DNA of 64,000 nt from Orthonyx spaldingii. Its lineage: Eukaryota; Chordata; Aves; Passeriformes; Orthonychidae. The notes under the pieces were generated by a model. That model saw only the letters and a program-made list of their open reading frames with translations. It had not been told where the DNA came from and searched no databases. The stretch lies in the NCBI GenBank assembly GCA_013397795.1, contig VZTJ01005217.1:630652-694651 (forward strand), written 5' to 3'. A program made the position numbers and the translations under genes. This document shows positions 14,381 through 25,069 of the stretch, in pieces; within the stretch, counting starts at the first letter, position 1; each line of letters opens with the position of its first letter.

Positions 14381-14890
14381 AGTGAAAAACAACGGGGCTG
14401 GTCTCGGTGCCGGGTCTCATCTCCGCCCCAGAAACTCGAGGTCACATAAATCATTGACATTGACCTTCAAACTGTTCATTACTGGTGCCTTTCCAACCGT
14501 GCTGGTGATTCCTGCTCGCAAAAGCCCCTCCCGAGGACTCTCTGCCGGCTGCCCGAGTATCGCGCATTCCCCACTAGATGTCAGCCTCCCTCCTGCTTTT
14601 AATCACCGATTAAAAGCCTCTAATGAGGCTCCCTCATTTAGCCAGGCTTTCAGCGGGCTGCTGGAGACCCCCCGGCCAGCCGGCACCTGGACCACACACT
14701 TTCTTGGAGGAGGTTTGCACCAAAACCCTTTTGGCTTCTTTAGAAGGATCTGTCGCGCCGATGGGAGCCCATCCCAGCGCCTGGCACTGCCCTCCAAACA
14801 GCCACTATGCTCATTGGAGTTAATTGTATGTATTCTGCCAGAAACAGGGCTATTTATAATTAAATATGACCCGCAGGTGCTCTGCCAGGT
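14381..14890. promoter_or_regulatory. Candidate distal enhancer with palindromic homeobox sites, MEF2 and E-boxes
   Basis: This block is more CpG-rich and motif-dense than its surroundings. It contains AGGTCA/TGACCT half-sites (14439, 14461), a perfect 10-bp inverted repeat with TAATC half-sites (14595-14617), an adjoining inverted repeat centred on TAAT (14615-14630), E-boxes CACCTG (14684) and CAGGTG (14874), and a perfect MEF2 site CTATTTATAA (14850-14859) running into a TAATTAAAT homeobox site. A 207-codon open frame at 14382-15005 crosses it, but no protein family was recognised. I infer regulatory DNA; conservation was not tested. Confidence 0.35.
14595..14617. repeat. Perfect 10-bp inverted repeat, 3-nt spacer
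   Basis: The arm GCTTTTAATC at 14595-14604 is exactly complementary to 14608-14617, with spacer ACC. Each arm contains a TAATC homeodomain half-site in opposite orientation. It overlaps by three bases a second inverted repeat at 14615-14630 (arms AGCCTC, centre TAAT). Confidence 0.7.
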
Positions 14891-15628
14891 TGGAGGGTCC
14901 AGCAGCCAGCGCTGGTGCCAGGCAGAGTTCTGGATCTCACAAGAGTCTGGTTTGCTGGGGCAGAAAAAGTATTTCTATTTCCAGTTTATTTGGTTACGTA
15001 GCTAAGGACAGCTCAAGAAACTAACTGACAACTGAAAAAAGCAGAAAAACTTGTTTTCTTCCTCTTGCCTAAGAAGGGAAGATGGCTGATGATGAGAGCT
15101 AGCACTCCTTGAAACCCAGAAAAAAAATTCCAAATCCAATTACAGGAAACACTCCTTTATTTAATGAATCAGTTAGCTTAATTTTTTTAGAAAAGTGTGA
15201 GTTATGTGTCATTTCCTGTGTGTATCCAGGACAGTTATTTTGTAGAGTAAAATAAAATTTTAAAGCACTTGTATACTCATTTTTAAGTGCAACCCAACCT
15301 GACCTAAAAGAAAAAGAATCATGTTAAAAAAGAAGCATTATTCACCATTTCTAATAGTTTTATTAAAATATAATTAGGAATTTGAATAAATGTATATAAG
15401 ATACAGACTCACTTGAATAAGTGAAAACCACAGGTGCCCTCCTGGTTAGTCACATCTAATTAATTCTGACAGTCTCTGAACTTAATCTTTCTTTAAAAAT
15501 TGAAATGACTGCGGAGAACCATTGCAGAAAAATTTAAAATAACAGATATTTTAAATTAAGATTTCCTGATTGTTGAACTTTGTCATTGTTAAAATTCATC
15601 ACTTCAATCCGTCCCTGAAATGTACAGT

Positions 15629-15667
15629 TAATCACCTCCTCTGAATACAAAGCACAGGAGGTGATTA
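15629..15667. repeat. Perfect 12-bp inverted repeat, 15-nt loop
   Basis: The arm TAATCACCTCCT at 15629-15640 is exactly complementary to 15656-15667. The 9-mer TTAATCACC is shared with the palindrome at 14595. The surroundings (15330-15760) are AT-rich with several TAAT sites, the look of a non-coding regulatory element. The stem is too short for a typical microRNA precursor. Confidence 0.6.
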
Positions 15668-16642
15668 CCCTTCTGCAGCTACATCCCTGGATTCAGCTTT
15701 TTCATTACATTGCAATTATAATGGATCTTCAAAGTTGTCATGAAAATAAAGGATTAGTAGAACCGAAAATGAAAGTTTAATGGCACAAACTAAACATCAG
15801 CTATGAGTAACTTGAACTCTGGCCTCTCACCCTGATCCCATTTCATTTTTGGACTTGTCTGAAGTGAATAAAGAGCACGGAGCCAAATTATGCAGTGAAC
15901 TTTGTTATTGAAACAGCATGGAGTAATACTTTGAACTTGAGAGAGATTTACATTTTGGTTTAGTCCATGGTGGTAGTGGAATAGCAGCATTTTTGTGTCA
16001 CACAGGGCTTTCTTGGGGGCCCATCAGGCACTTGGAGATGAGTTGTTTCATTGCTCCAGCAAGCACATGCTCTCCCACACCCAGCTTACCTTCCCTTGCA
16101 CTAGCAGGAGCTGAGTTTTGTCCTAAAAGCTGTGTTCTTTTATAGAAATGCAGTCTGCTCGTGCACACCTGCCTGCAGCTTGGTTTGTATTGCCTGGAGA
16201 GACCTTGACCTGGCTTTTTGGCTTGTGCTGCTTCTTGCTGCGTAAGGCTGGGACAGTTCACTGCACATCTGCTTGGGAGCAGCAGCCCCTGCCTCCTGCC
16301 AGCCCCACAGCTCCTGCTGCAAGGTCACACTGCAGGGGGGGCTTTGGGGAACAGCTCCATGCACCCAACGCCAGCACATCCAGTTCCTGCCATGCCTCGC
16401 TCCGGTGCTCCCGGCACGGTGTGCCAGGGCGCTCAACCAGCTCAGTCTGAAGCTATTTTTACTTCTTGGAATGAGCTCTTGGTTGGTTCAGGTCCCTGAA
16501 GGACAAGGTGGCTGCGTGGTCAGTGGGTACAGTCCTGCCCAGCCAGTGTGTGATGGGGAGGGGACCAGGGACAGAGCACGCGCCTCAGGGGCTGGGGACA
16601 GGGGAATGGGCTCGGCCACATCACAAAACCACACGCTTAAGA

Positions 16643-16717
16643 TTGCATTGTATTTTGTGGTGACATGTCCATGGGATTGCCTTTGCATTGTATCTAGTGG
16701 TGACATGTCCAGGGGAT
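16643..16717. repeat. 40-bp-period tandem duplication (2 copies)
   Basis: The unit starting ttgcattgtat and ending ggggat occurs at 16643-16677 and 16683-16717 with three mismatches over 35 bases. It is an intergenic local duplication just upstream of the CR1 at 16783. Confidence 0.9.
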
Positions 16718-16782
16718 GAATTTATTCAGTAAGTTGGTCTGATTGATCAGAAGCATCCCAGAAAGTGCCTCCATGGAAGAGC

Positions 16783-16885
16783 AGAATGGAATAGAATCTT
16801 TCATTTGGGAGGGACCTACAATGAACATTTCATCCAACTGCCTGACCAAAAGTTCCAGCATGTTATTAAGGGCATGGTCCAGTCC
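16783..16885 (-). mobile_element. CR1-type LINE fragment
   Basis: The sequence 'gaatggaatagaatctttca', then 'gggagggacctacaatga' and 'catccaactgcctgacc', and then 'gttattaagggcatggtcca', matches a CR1 subfamily 3' end in reverse. The sequence beyond about 16885 no longer matches. Confidence 0.75.
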
Positions 16886-19140
16886 TTTTTCTGGACTGCT
16901 TTGCAGCTCCACCAGCTCATTTAAGCTGGGACTTACGCTTCCTACAAGTGTCAGAGGAGGTGTGAAGGCCACCTGGTGAGAGGTGGTGGGGAAAAGACAG
17001 AAATGCCTCTTGGAGCAGCAGCCTGGTCCTGCATCAGCCACCCTCCACCTGAGCCCCGGCCCTGCCAGGACTTCATCAGTCTTCACACCCACTTTTCCCC
17101 CCTCTTTGCCCTTGTCCTCATCTGCATGAGCCAGGGACTCTGCCAGGGACTCCTCAGCTGCTGTCTCCCTCCAGATGCTCATCCAGACCATTTTGCTCCT
17201 TGCCCACCAAACCCTGGCGAGGCTCAAGCATCAGTTTGACCAACTTAAGTTTGAACAGGTCCAACCTCTGCCTGCCTCCACCAGCAATGAGGTCCTGCAC
17301 AATGACTCCATTACCTCTGACACCTCCAGGGCTGTGCACAGGCTCTTCTTACCCTTTTTCTCCCTTAGCCACAGGAGAGTCCTGGTTTTTAGGCACTGCA
17401 AACCCTAAAAATAACAACTGCTGGAAGAATGGCCATCATCACAAAACTTCTGCCGTGCCTTGGTGTCCTCCTTACACCTTGCTTTTTCCAATTCAAGCAG
17501 TACATGATACATGACAATGTATTATACTAGTCTATGTATCAGTAGGTATTCTCTAGAAATTAAAATCTGGAAAAACCTTCTAGTTTATTTCTGCAGAATA
17601 AAGGCCACTGCATGGCAGCGGGGAGATGTCCAGCAGCTTCCTCTGGTGCCCAAAGCTGGAAGGGGCAGCTCAGCTCCCTGCTGCACCCACAGACCCTGTC
17701 TCTAGTGTATATCTGAGTGAGATCTGGGACTTGGACTGAACAAGCCCATATCAGGAGCGATTTAGGAGTGATAATGAAAGGAGAAGCCCTGACTGGCAGA
17801 GGGAACAAGGGGCTATTTCTGCCCTCTGATGCTGAGAAAGCCCAAATCCAGCTGCAGAAGGTGTGACCAGCTGCCTCTGAGCCAGGCTCGTCTCCAGCCC
17901 TAGTGGTGGGTGAGTTCACCCTGACATGGGGTGCAACATCCCTAGGGTAGGGATGGAAAGTGCAAGGCTATGGGGAGGTTTGGGGAGACCAAGGGGCTGT
18001 GGGTTCCCACCTGTAGAGCCCTTCAGAGTCTGGGGGCTGAAATGACAGCAATGCTGCACCAATCCTGGTGATTTAACCCCAGCTTTGTGCTGGCATGGGC
18101 TCTTCCTGCTGTCATTTCCTTCCCTTTCTTTGAGATGGGAGGGTGATTGCTGATATTTTGGCTACACACAAAATAACATGAGGGTTTTTTTTCCCCTGCA
18201 AATTGCAAGCAAGGTGTTGTCAGAGGATGAACAAGCAAACCTGTGACTGGGACTAACCCTTGGCTGGTGGCTGCCTGCACGGAATGGCATTGTTGGAACA
18301 CGTGCTCCTGTGGAGCAGAACGTCCCTCAGCGCCTGACACCGGGGCCTTGGTGGCCAAAAATAGCTGGGCCTGTCACAGGGAGGACGATACCCCTGGGAG
18401 GCTGAGGCCACTTCAAGGGACAGTGAGTCACACAGAAACACAAGGGTGGCTCATTTAGCATGCATTTCCCTGGGTTTCAGGAAAACCGTTTGTAAATAAA
18501 TATCAAATTGTTTGCTTAGGAGAAGACAACTTGGCTAAAAAGACCTTCCATGCTGCTGCATGAGCATTTGGGAGCTCAGGGTCCTCACGGTGGGATAAGA
18601 GAGAGGATGTGTCCACTAACACTGCTTTTAAAATAGACCAGGGTGTAAATGACTGAGCAATTTACAGACTCCAGGCAATGCAGGACAGCGAACGTCTCTC
18701 AAAATGTGGGATTTGTCCCCACACGAATTATAACAGATGACAGTTTACTAAATATATCTGCAATGCCAAAACAAACAGCACTACATACCAAAGCAAGGGG
18801 TCACTGCAGTCTGTCTTCACACACCACTTTTCTTTCTCATCTGCAAGAGACTTTGAACAGCAGGACTGAAAGATGAAGCAAAGAGTTTGAGTGTGTGTGT
18901 GTGAGGGTCTGCCAGGGAGATGGATTCCCATTTTGGCAAATGCCATCAGTTGTGACTTGAAGGGTCAGTGTAGTATCTCACTATTGTCCCTACCTATCTA
19001 TCCCCTGTGATCAAAATAGTCACAGTCACCCACAAAACCTTACACAACAGCAACTTGACACAGATAAGGACTGAATGAATGAGACTTTCCAGCTAGAGAC
19101 AAATTGGATAAATGTTGAAAGTAATGAAAAATTAATTGTA

Positions 19141-19260
19141 TCTCCTGCCCTGAAGAACATTTCAAATATTGTCTGCTTTTCAGGCTTGTGCATAAATACG
19201 CATAATTCTGCATCTTTAATTGAAATATGCAATCAGCTCGGCTGTTTTTCTGCTGACAGC
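19141..19260. promoter_or_regulatory. Candidate POU/homeobox site cluster
   Basis: This AT-rich block has TGCATAAAT at 19189-19197, GCATAATTCTGCAT at 19200-19213 and ATATGCAATCA at about 19225-19235, all resembling POU-factor sites. No coding potential or repeat family was recognised. It is a pattern-based guess at a regulatory element. Confidence 0.2.
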
Positions 19261-21081
19261 TCAATGGAGTTACTCTGTTAGTGATCATCACAATTATTTA
19301 GTGGTACTGAGATTTTGCTAAGAGGTCTGAGCCATCCTCTGAGACTATAGAAACCTGGAACCAAAATATATGCCCAGTCCAAGAGCTGAAATCCAACAAT
19401 AAATTTTATAATAAAAAAACCCCCTTTTGTATGAAAATAGCAGCCTAAGGGAGTGAGGAACCCATATCAAACTGAAATTTTTTAGAAACCATAAATATGA
19501 TTCCCTCAGTCCTCCTTGCAAATCTCAGCCAACTGAGTCATCAGTGAAGAAAGAAATATTTTAGTGGGATTCCTACACAGCCCCCTACATGGGTCTCATC
19601 CCAAGTGGGAACAGTACATGGAGCAGGGCAGTGTTCAGGCAGGCTCATGTTTGCCTGAGCTTTAATCCCCTTGCAGACAAAATCCTGAACTTGAATGCAT
19701 GGAAAATTGCTGTTGATAATCTTATTTTGAGCAAAAAAATGATGTATTTCAACCAGCATCTGGCAAGGTACAGGCTTTTAGCTTCTGACTTAGAAAAACC
19801 CTTGTCTGCATATGCACTTTGCTGGCTGGTAGAGTTTCTGGAATTACATTTTTTCCTTTAAAATTCTGAAAACACAATAGCAGCCTGAATTCCCCCTTTC
19901 TGTGTTATGTATCACTGCACAGTGGCAGCAGGGCAGGAGACATTTCATAGGCCATAAAACCAGAATGGGCTTAATCCTCTTCTCACAGTAGATTTACATT
20001 TGTGTGACTGTTAGTAAAGTTGGCAGTAAAGATGTTGACAGAGCTGAGGGCTGGCGGGGGCCCAAGGGCACTGATTTTTAAAGGTGGCAACTGGGATTAC
20101 TAAATCCTGCCTCCAAAGAATCCTTAGCCCCACTTCCTACCCTTGAGAGCTTTTTTGTTCTCCACTGAATCATGGTTGAAAATGGGCTGTAGCCACCCAA
20201 GACATGTCAGTGTGGCAGGGGAAGCAGAGGCAAAGCAAACTGCTGCTGCCTGAGAGCTGCTCAAGGGAGCTTTGCCCTGACCATGGAGGGGTGAGAAGGG
20301 TGCCTGGTTCAGTATTTCCATGTTCTGATGTGGTTTGTGCAGTCCTTAGCCCAGGTGTGTCCTAGAACCACCAATACCTGCAGCTACAGAGAAAGGGTTT
20401 TTTCTCTTTGTTTCCTTTCTGTTCTTGGAGATGGCAAGGCAAGGGAAAGCTGTCAAGGGATTAAAACACTGCTCAAAGTGAAACTACTGCAGGTCTTGTC
20501 TGAGCCTCAGTGAAAGTGCTTCAGGGGTGAGAGGAGGCCAGCAAGAGCAAAATGCCTAAGCCCTTGGTTGCCTTCTGCTGCTCAGTTTTGTTTTAGAAGC
20601 ACCTGAGCTTGCAGCTGCCATTGGAGCTATTTTACAAAGAAGCTGCTTGTCCAGCTGCTGTTATTTCCTCATCCATCCTGCGGGTTCCTGAATCCAGACC
20701 TGGCATTTCACCACGACACTGCGTTTCTCAGGCTTCTGCTATGGCCAGCTGAGTAGTGTTTCTTGGCAGGTTTCTCTCACACAACTTCTGAGAAATAGAG
20801 CCAAAACTGAGATGCCAAACTGCTGGTGAGATACAGTGTGTGTGGGAGGCAGCAGCCAGCCTTGGAGCATGAGGGCAAAGCTGACAAGACTGGGGTGGTC
20901 TTGACTGCAGGCTCATTACAGTGGTCTTATAAACACAAGAGCTGCAGCTGTGACAGTCCAAGGATAGAAAAGGTATTTTTTGTCAGACTGACTAATGTAA
21001 GTGAAAAAGGTGGATAAACATTTGGGTTTAAGATAAGGGAATTCTGAACCCAAAACCTTGCCTGAGTTTACTGACAAGGTT

Positions 21082-21127
21082 GGGTCAAGGTCTTATGGGC
21101 TCCTAAAAGTCTGTAAAACCTTGACCC
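21082..21127. repeat. 10-bp inverted repeat with nuclear-receptor-like half-sites
   Basis: GGGTCAAGGT at 21082-21091 is exactly complementary to 21118-21127, with a 26-nt loop. Each arm contains TCAAGGT, close to the extended half-site of ERR/NR5A receptors but lacking the final CA. The short sequence CTCCTAAAA also recurs nearby. Confidence 0.45.
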
Positions 21128-23299
21128 GATCTTATCCGAAGTCCAACAGCCTCCTAAAACACAGTCTGCTAAGCCCACTAAGCCATTCAGGAATGCAAGG
21201 TTTCAAGTGGGATTCACAAAGCACTTCAGTACCTGAAGCAGGATTTAGACAGGTCAGAAGTAAACACCTCAGTAAATACCTGTGATCCAAGAGACTCCAC
21301 TAAGAGAGAATTGAAGGTTGGGGGTGATCACTTCTGAATTTTAATTTTCAGAGTGAAACCTGGAGTTACATCTCTTTGTGTAACAAACCTTCCTCGCCTG
21401 TAACTGGGAAGCTGGTGCACTTTGGGAGGTGAGAGAACAGAGTGGAAACCTTTATTCATGCACAATGCCTGTGTTATAAATGGAGCAAAATGAGCCCTGC
21501 TCAGTTCAGATGGCAGGTGCCTGTCCTCAGGAGACTGACCTGGGATGTGCCTCTGTATGGGCAGAATCCAGTGCCTTGGGTCTGAAAAATTTGGGAGTTC
21601 ACATCAGCACTGTTTATTTTAAGACAGTAAATACCTCCCTAACGCAATCCTGTATAGAAAGATGTAAGTGCATGGTTCTGGCTCCTGAATGCTGCTATAA
21701 CGTTCAGGTACTAATCTCTAAGTGTAGAAGTCTTCAGTTTATCCTGTTTTTAGCCACAGGAACCACAATCCACAGGCAAAATCAAGGAAAAAAGGGAACT
21801 CAAGAAAAGGTGAGGATATCTTCTTTGAGGACTGTGGATTTGCTAATTATGGACCTATTCCAGGAGATTTCCTACAGATTTGCTGCGACTTCAGTGTTAT
21901 TAACCTATTTTTCTCTTTTGGAACTGTGTTTCTCTGTCCTAAAATTAGCTTGTGACCTAACAGAGCATTTAGGCATGGGCACCTTTAACCATGAGAGTGT
22001 TTCCACTGACTTCAGCAGAAACACCCGGGTGTTGGAGGCAGCGTCGATCTGCTGGAGCCGTCTTACATGCCAGGGACAGTGTCATACACAGAGCTTAGAT
22101 TAAATGGGAGGGGAAGAGGGAGCATTTCTAACATGATTACTGTCAGATTTCCTTTTATGTTTTCCAGAGGAAAACAGTATGCAAATGCTGCACGTGCCTG
22201 CATGGATTCAACCTTCCTTTCCTCTTTTGATCTCTCTAATTCTGAGAGCTGCCTGTGATTGCTGAAGGGAAACTCTCCCCGAGGTGTTGGGCCACGGGCA
22301 TTTTTGAGGGGCACAGTGGATTTAGGCAGACCCCTGTTTGCCTGCTTCTGGCTACACTTTCCCACTCCAGCACTCTTCCTCCAGTTGCACCTCAGTGGAG
22401 ACAAGGTGAATTGTGTCTGGGAACTGAGCCAGGGTAAAAATAACTGAGGAGGGGAGGGTGCTGCTTTTTTAAAGCAGTTTCCTGGTCTGTTTGACAACAC
22501 AACAGCACAAAGAGCTGCACCAGCACAACAGAGGGAGCATAACCTGTCTGGTCCATCAAAGTGCTGCCACCAAAAATGCTGTCTGCAAAACTGCATCCGT
22601 ATTTCCTTGGTGTTGCTACACCAGCAGGGTGGAAGGTCCTTTGGAAAGTCACGGGTGAGTTTCTACTCTCACCCCTTCTTCCCCTTTCCCAATTCTTCTG
22701 TCTCCTGCAAGGGGTGGGGTGAGCAGAGAGCAGCTGGGCACAGAGGCTGATGTTTCTGGCACAGTGCTGATCCCTTGTTCTCTTGCTTAGCGTCCTGTTC
22801 CCAACTCCAGCTTCTGCTGTGCATTCCTGTCCCTGTCTGGTTCTGATCCTGCTGCCCTCTCGATCGTGCTGACAAACCTCTTTGTGTGTCCACACCACAA
22901 TCACATCCTGGGAGCAATCCAGATCAAAACAAAGTATTCTTCTTCAGGGCTAACTTTCATCTGGTTCCCAGCTCCAGCTCCAGCCCACACACTGTGCCAG
23001 CACGGCACAGGGGGTTGCACACAGGGGGAAGAGGAGGGTCACCAGGCCAAAGGTTTGTCCTGGCAGACTGCAGAGCAAACATAACTTGGAGTATCCAAAC
23101 AAAATTAGTTTACACAGCCATCACAATCATTCAGAGTTAACGCTTTATCCAGACTGGGGCTGGGACTTGGGATGTTTGATTGCCCTCCAATGCTGGAATC
23201 TAGACACACAAATTCTGCATAGAATAGAAGGAGTAGAAGGAATTTCCTACCATGAAGCTCATGCTGTTGATCCCTGTGGGACCTATGAGTGCAAGATCA

Positions 23300-23850
23300 T
23301 AAAATCATAGAATCATGAAGGTTGAAAAAGACCTCTAGGATCGTTGAGTCCAACTGAACACAGCACCATGACATTCACCATGAAACCATGTCCCCAAGTG
23401 CCACATCCACACACCTTTTCAACACTTGCAGGGATGGAGATTCCACCACTTCCCTGGGCATCCTGTTCCAATACCTCACAACCCTTTCAGTGAAGAAATT
23501 TTTCCTAATACCCAGTGTAAACTTCCCCTGGTGCAACTCAAGGCTGTTTCCTCTTGTCCTGTCACTTGTTACCTGGGAGCAGAGCCCAACTCCCACCTGG
23601 CTACATCCTCTTTTCAGGTGGTTATAGAGAGTGTGAAGGTCTCCCCTAAACCTCCTTTTCTCCAGGCTAAACACCTCCAGTTCCCTCAGCTGCTCCTCAT
23701 CAGTCTTGTGTTCCAGACCCTTCCCCAGCTCTGCTCCCTTCTCTGAACATCCTCCAGCCCCTCGATGCCTTTCTGGTCGTGAGAGGCCCAAAACTGAACA
23801 CAGGATTTGAGGTGTGGCCTCACCAGTGCCCAGCACAGGGGGACGATCAC
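23300..23850 (-). mobile_element. CR1 LINE 3' region with ORF2 C-terminal remnant
   Basis: This is a CR1 copy of about 550 bp, starting with the 8-bp-repeat-like tail 'aaaatcatagaatcatg'. On the minus strand a frame open over 23836-23375 encodes the recognisable CR1 ORF2 C terminus ([60 protein letters not shown]). The rest of ORF2 (endonuclease, reverse transcriptase) is absent, so it is a 5'-truncated, dead copy, but its long uninterrupted frame suggests it is among the younger insertions here. Confidence 0.95.
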
Positions 23851-25046
23851 TACCTGGATGCCTTGTACAAGAAGCGTTCAGCTCTGTGACTTTGCTGTTC
23901 TGGGTGGTGTGGGAAGGTGGTGAGGCAAGAATCGCTGCTGAACTGATCAGACCCTCTTTCAGGAGGGAATTTCATGGGAATTGTGAGGGCTCCTCATCCC
24001 CACCGCACTTCTCTTCATCACTGCCCAACAGTGCTGCTCTGCAGGGCTTTCCCCCAGTGCCCTGTGCATCCATCCAGGCACCTCATTTTGGATACCCACT
24101 GACAGTAGGCAAGAGCCCTGCTCACACAGCTTCCAGATCTTCATCTTCTACAAAGGCTGATCCATGTCAGCCACTTGTTATCCTTGCTGGCAGCACCCAT
24201 ATACCTGTCAAAGCAGGTACAGTCTGAGCACAGGGCCTCAGCAGTTCCTAGCTGGAAGGCTGTGGTGGAAAAAGAGATGGAAGCTTATTTTCAGAGTGTC
24301 AGTTGAAGTAATCAACAGCCTGAAGATCTGGATACAAAGCAGGCATATATGCCTTAATTCTACCTTTGTGTCTCGCACCTTTTTTTACAGAATTACTACT
24401 TAATTGCTCATATTAAGCCTGTCCAACAATACCATTTAGTGTTACTAACACTTAGTGTCATATCTTCAAAGTGCTTTACAAGCGAGTTGTGAAATGTGTA
24501 ATTTGAGTGAAAACAAGCACCTTGGGCTGAGACCTGTGCTGTGTTTGACACAGCCTGGCATGCCTGCAGTGCTGTGTGCGCTGGGACGAGGAGCCCTGTG
24601 ATTCATGACAGGGTGAAGTCAGTGAGAAGAACATGGAGAAATAATGTAGGATGGTGTTCACCGAGGTATAAAAGATCAAGGTTCCATGAGACTTCTGGTG
24701 AATTTGATGGCATGTGGAAGAGCCTCAAGTGATCAACAGGGGAGTTGAAGTAACTCTTCAAGTACCAGAGCTTGGTTTTGCTATTGCATCTTCTTCTCTC
24801 CTTCCTCTAGCACAAGACTGAAAACTGGCAGTCAAAAGTCATAAATCAGTCAGAAATGTTTGTTTCACTTCGAGGATATGCAGTACAGTAGCCATAACAC
24901 AGGAATTAGGAAACCACAGCACAGCCCGAAGGCCTTTGCCTTCAGCTGTGTCCATGGAGCACTAGACAGCTGTGTCACTATACAAACACTAATTAATCCT
25001 CCATAAAACAAGTAAAAAAAGGACACAAAGAGCCATCACAGGTTGA

Positions 25047-25069
25047 TTTGTTGCCAGCATGGCAACAAA
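25047..25069. promoter_or_regulatory. RFX-like palindrome (10-bp arms, 3-nt spacer)
   Basis: The arm TTTGTTGCCA at 25047-25056 is exactly complementary to 25060-25069, spacer GCA. The half-sites GTTGCC and GGCAAC are those of an RFX X-box, but they are 5 nt apart rather than the usual 1-3. It lies about 0.9 kb upstream of the SYNE2 CpG island. Confidence 0.4.

Noticed and set aside
15629..15667. Hairpin as a microRNA precursor
   Set aside because: Only a 12-bp stem with a 15-nt loop and no pairing outside it; pre-miRNA stems are about 30 bp.
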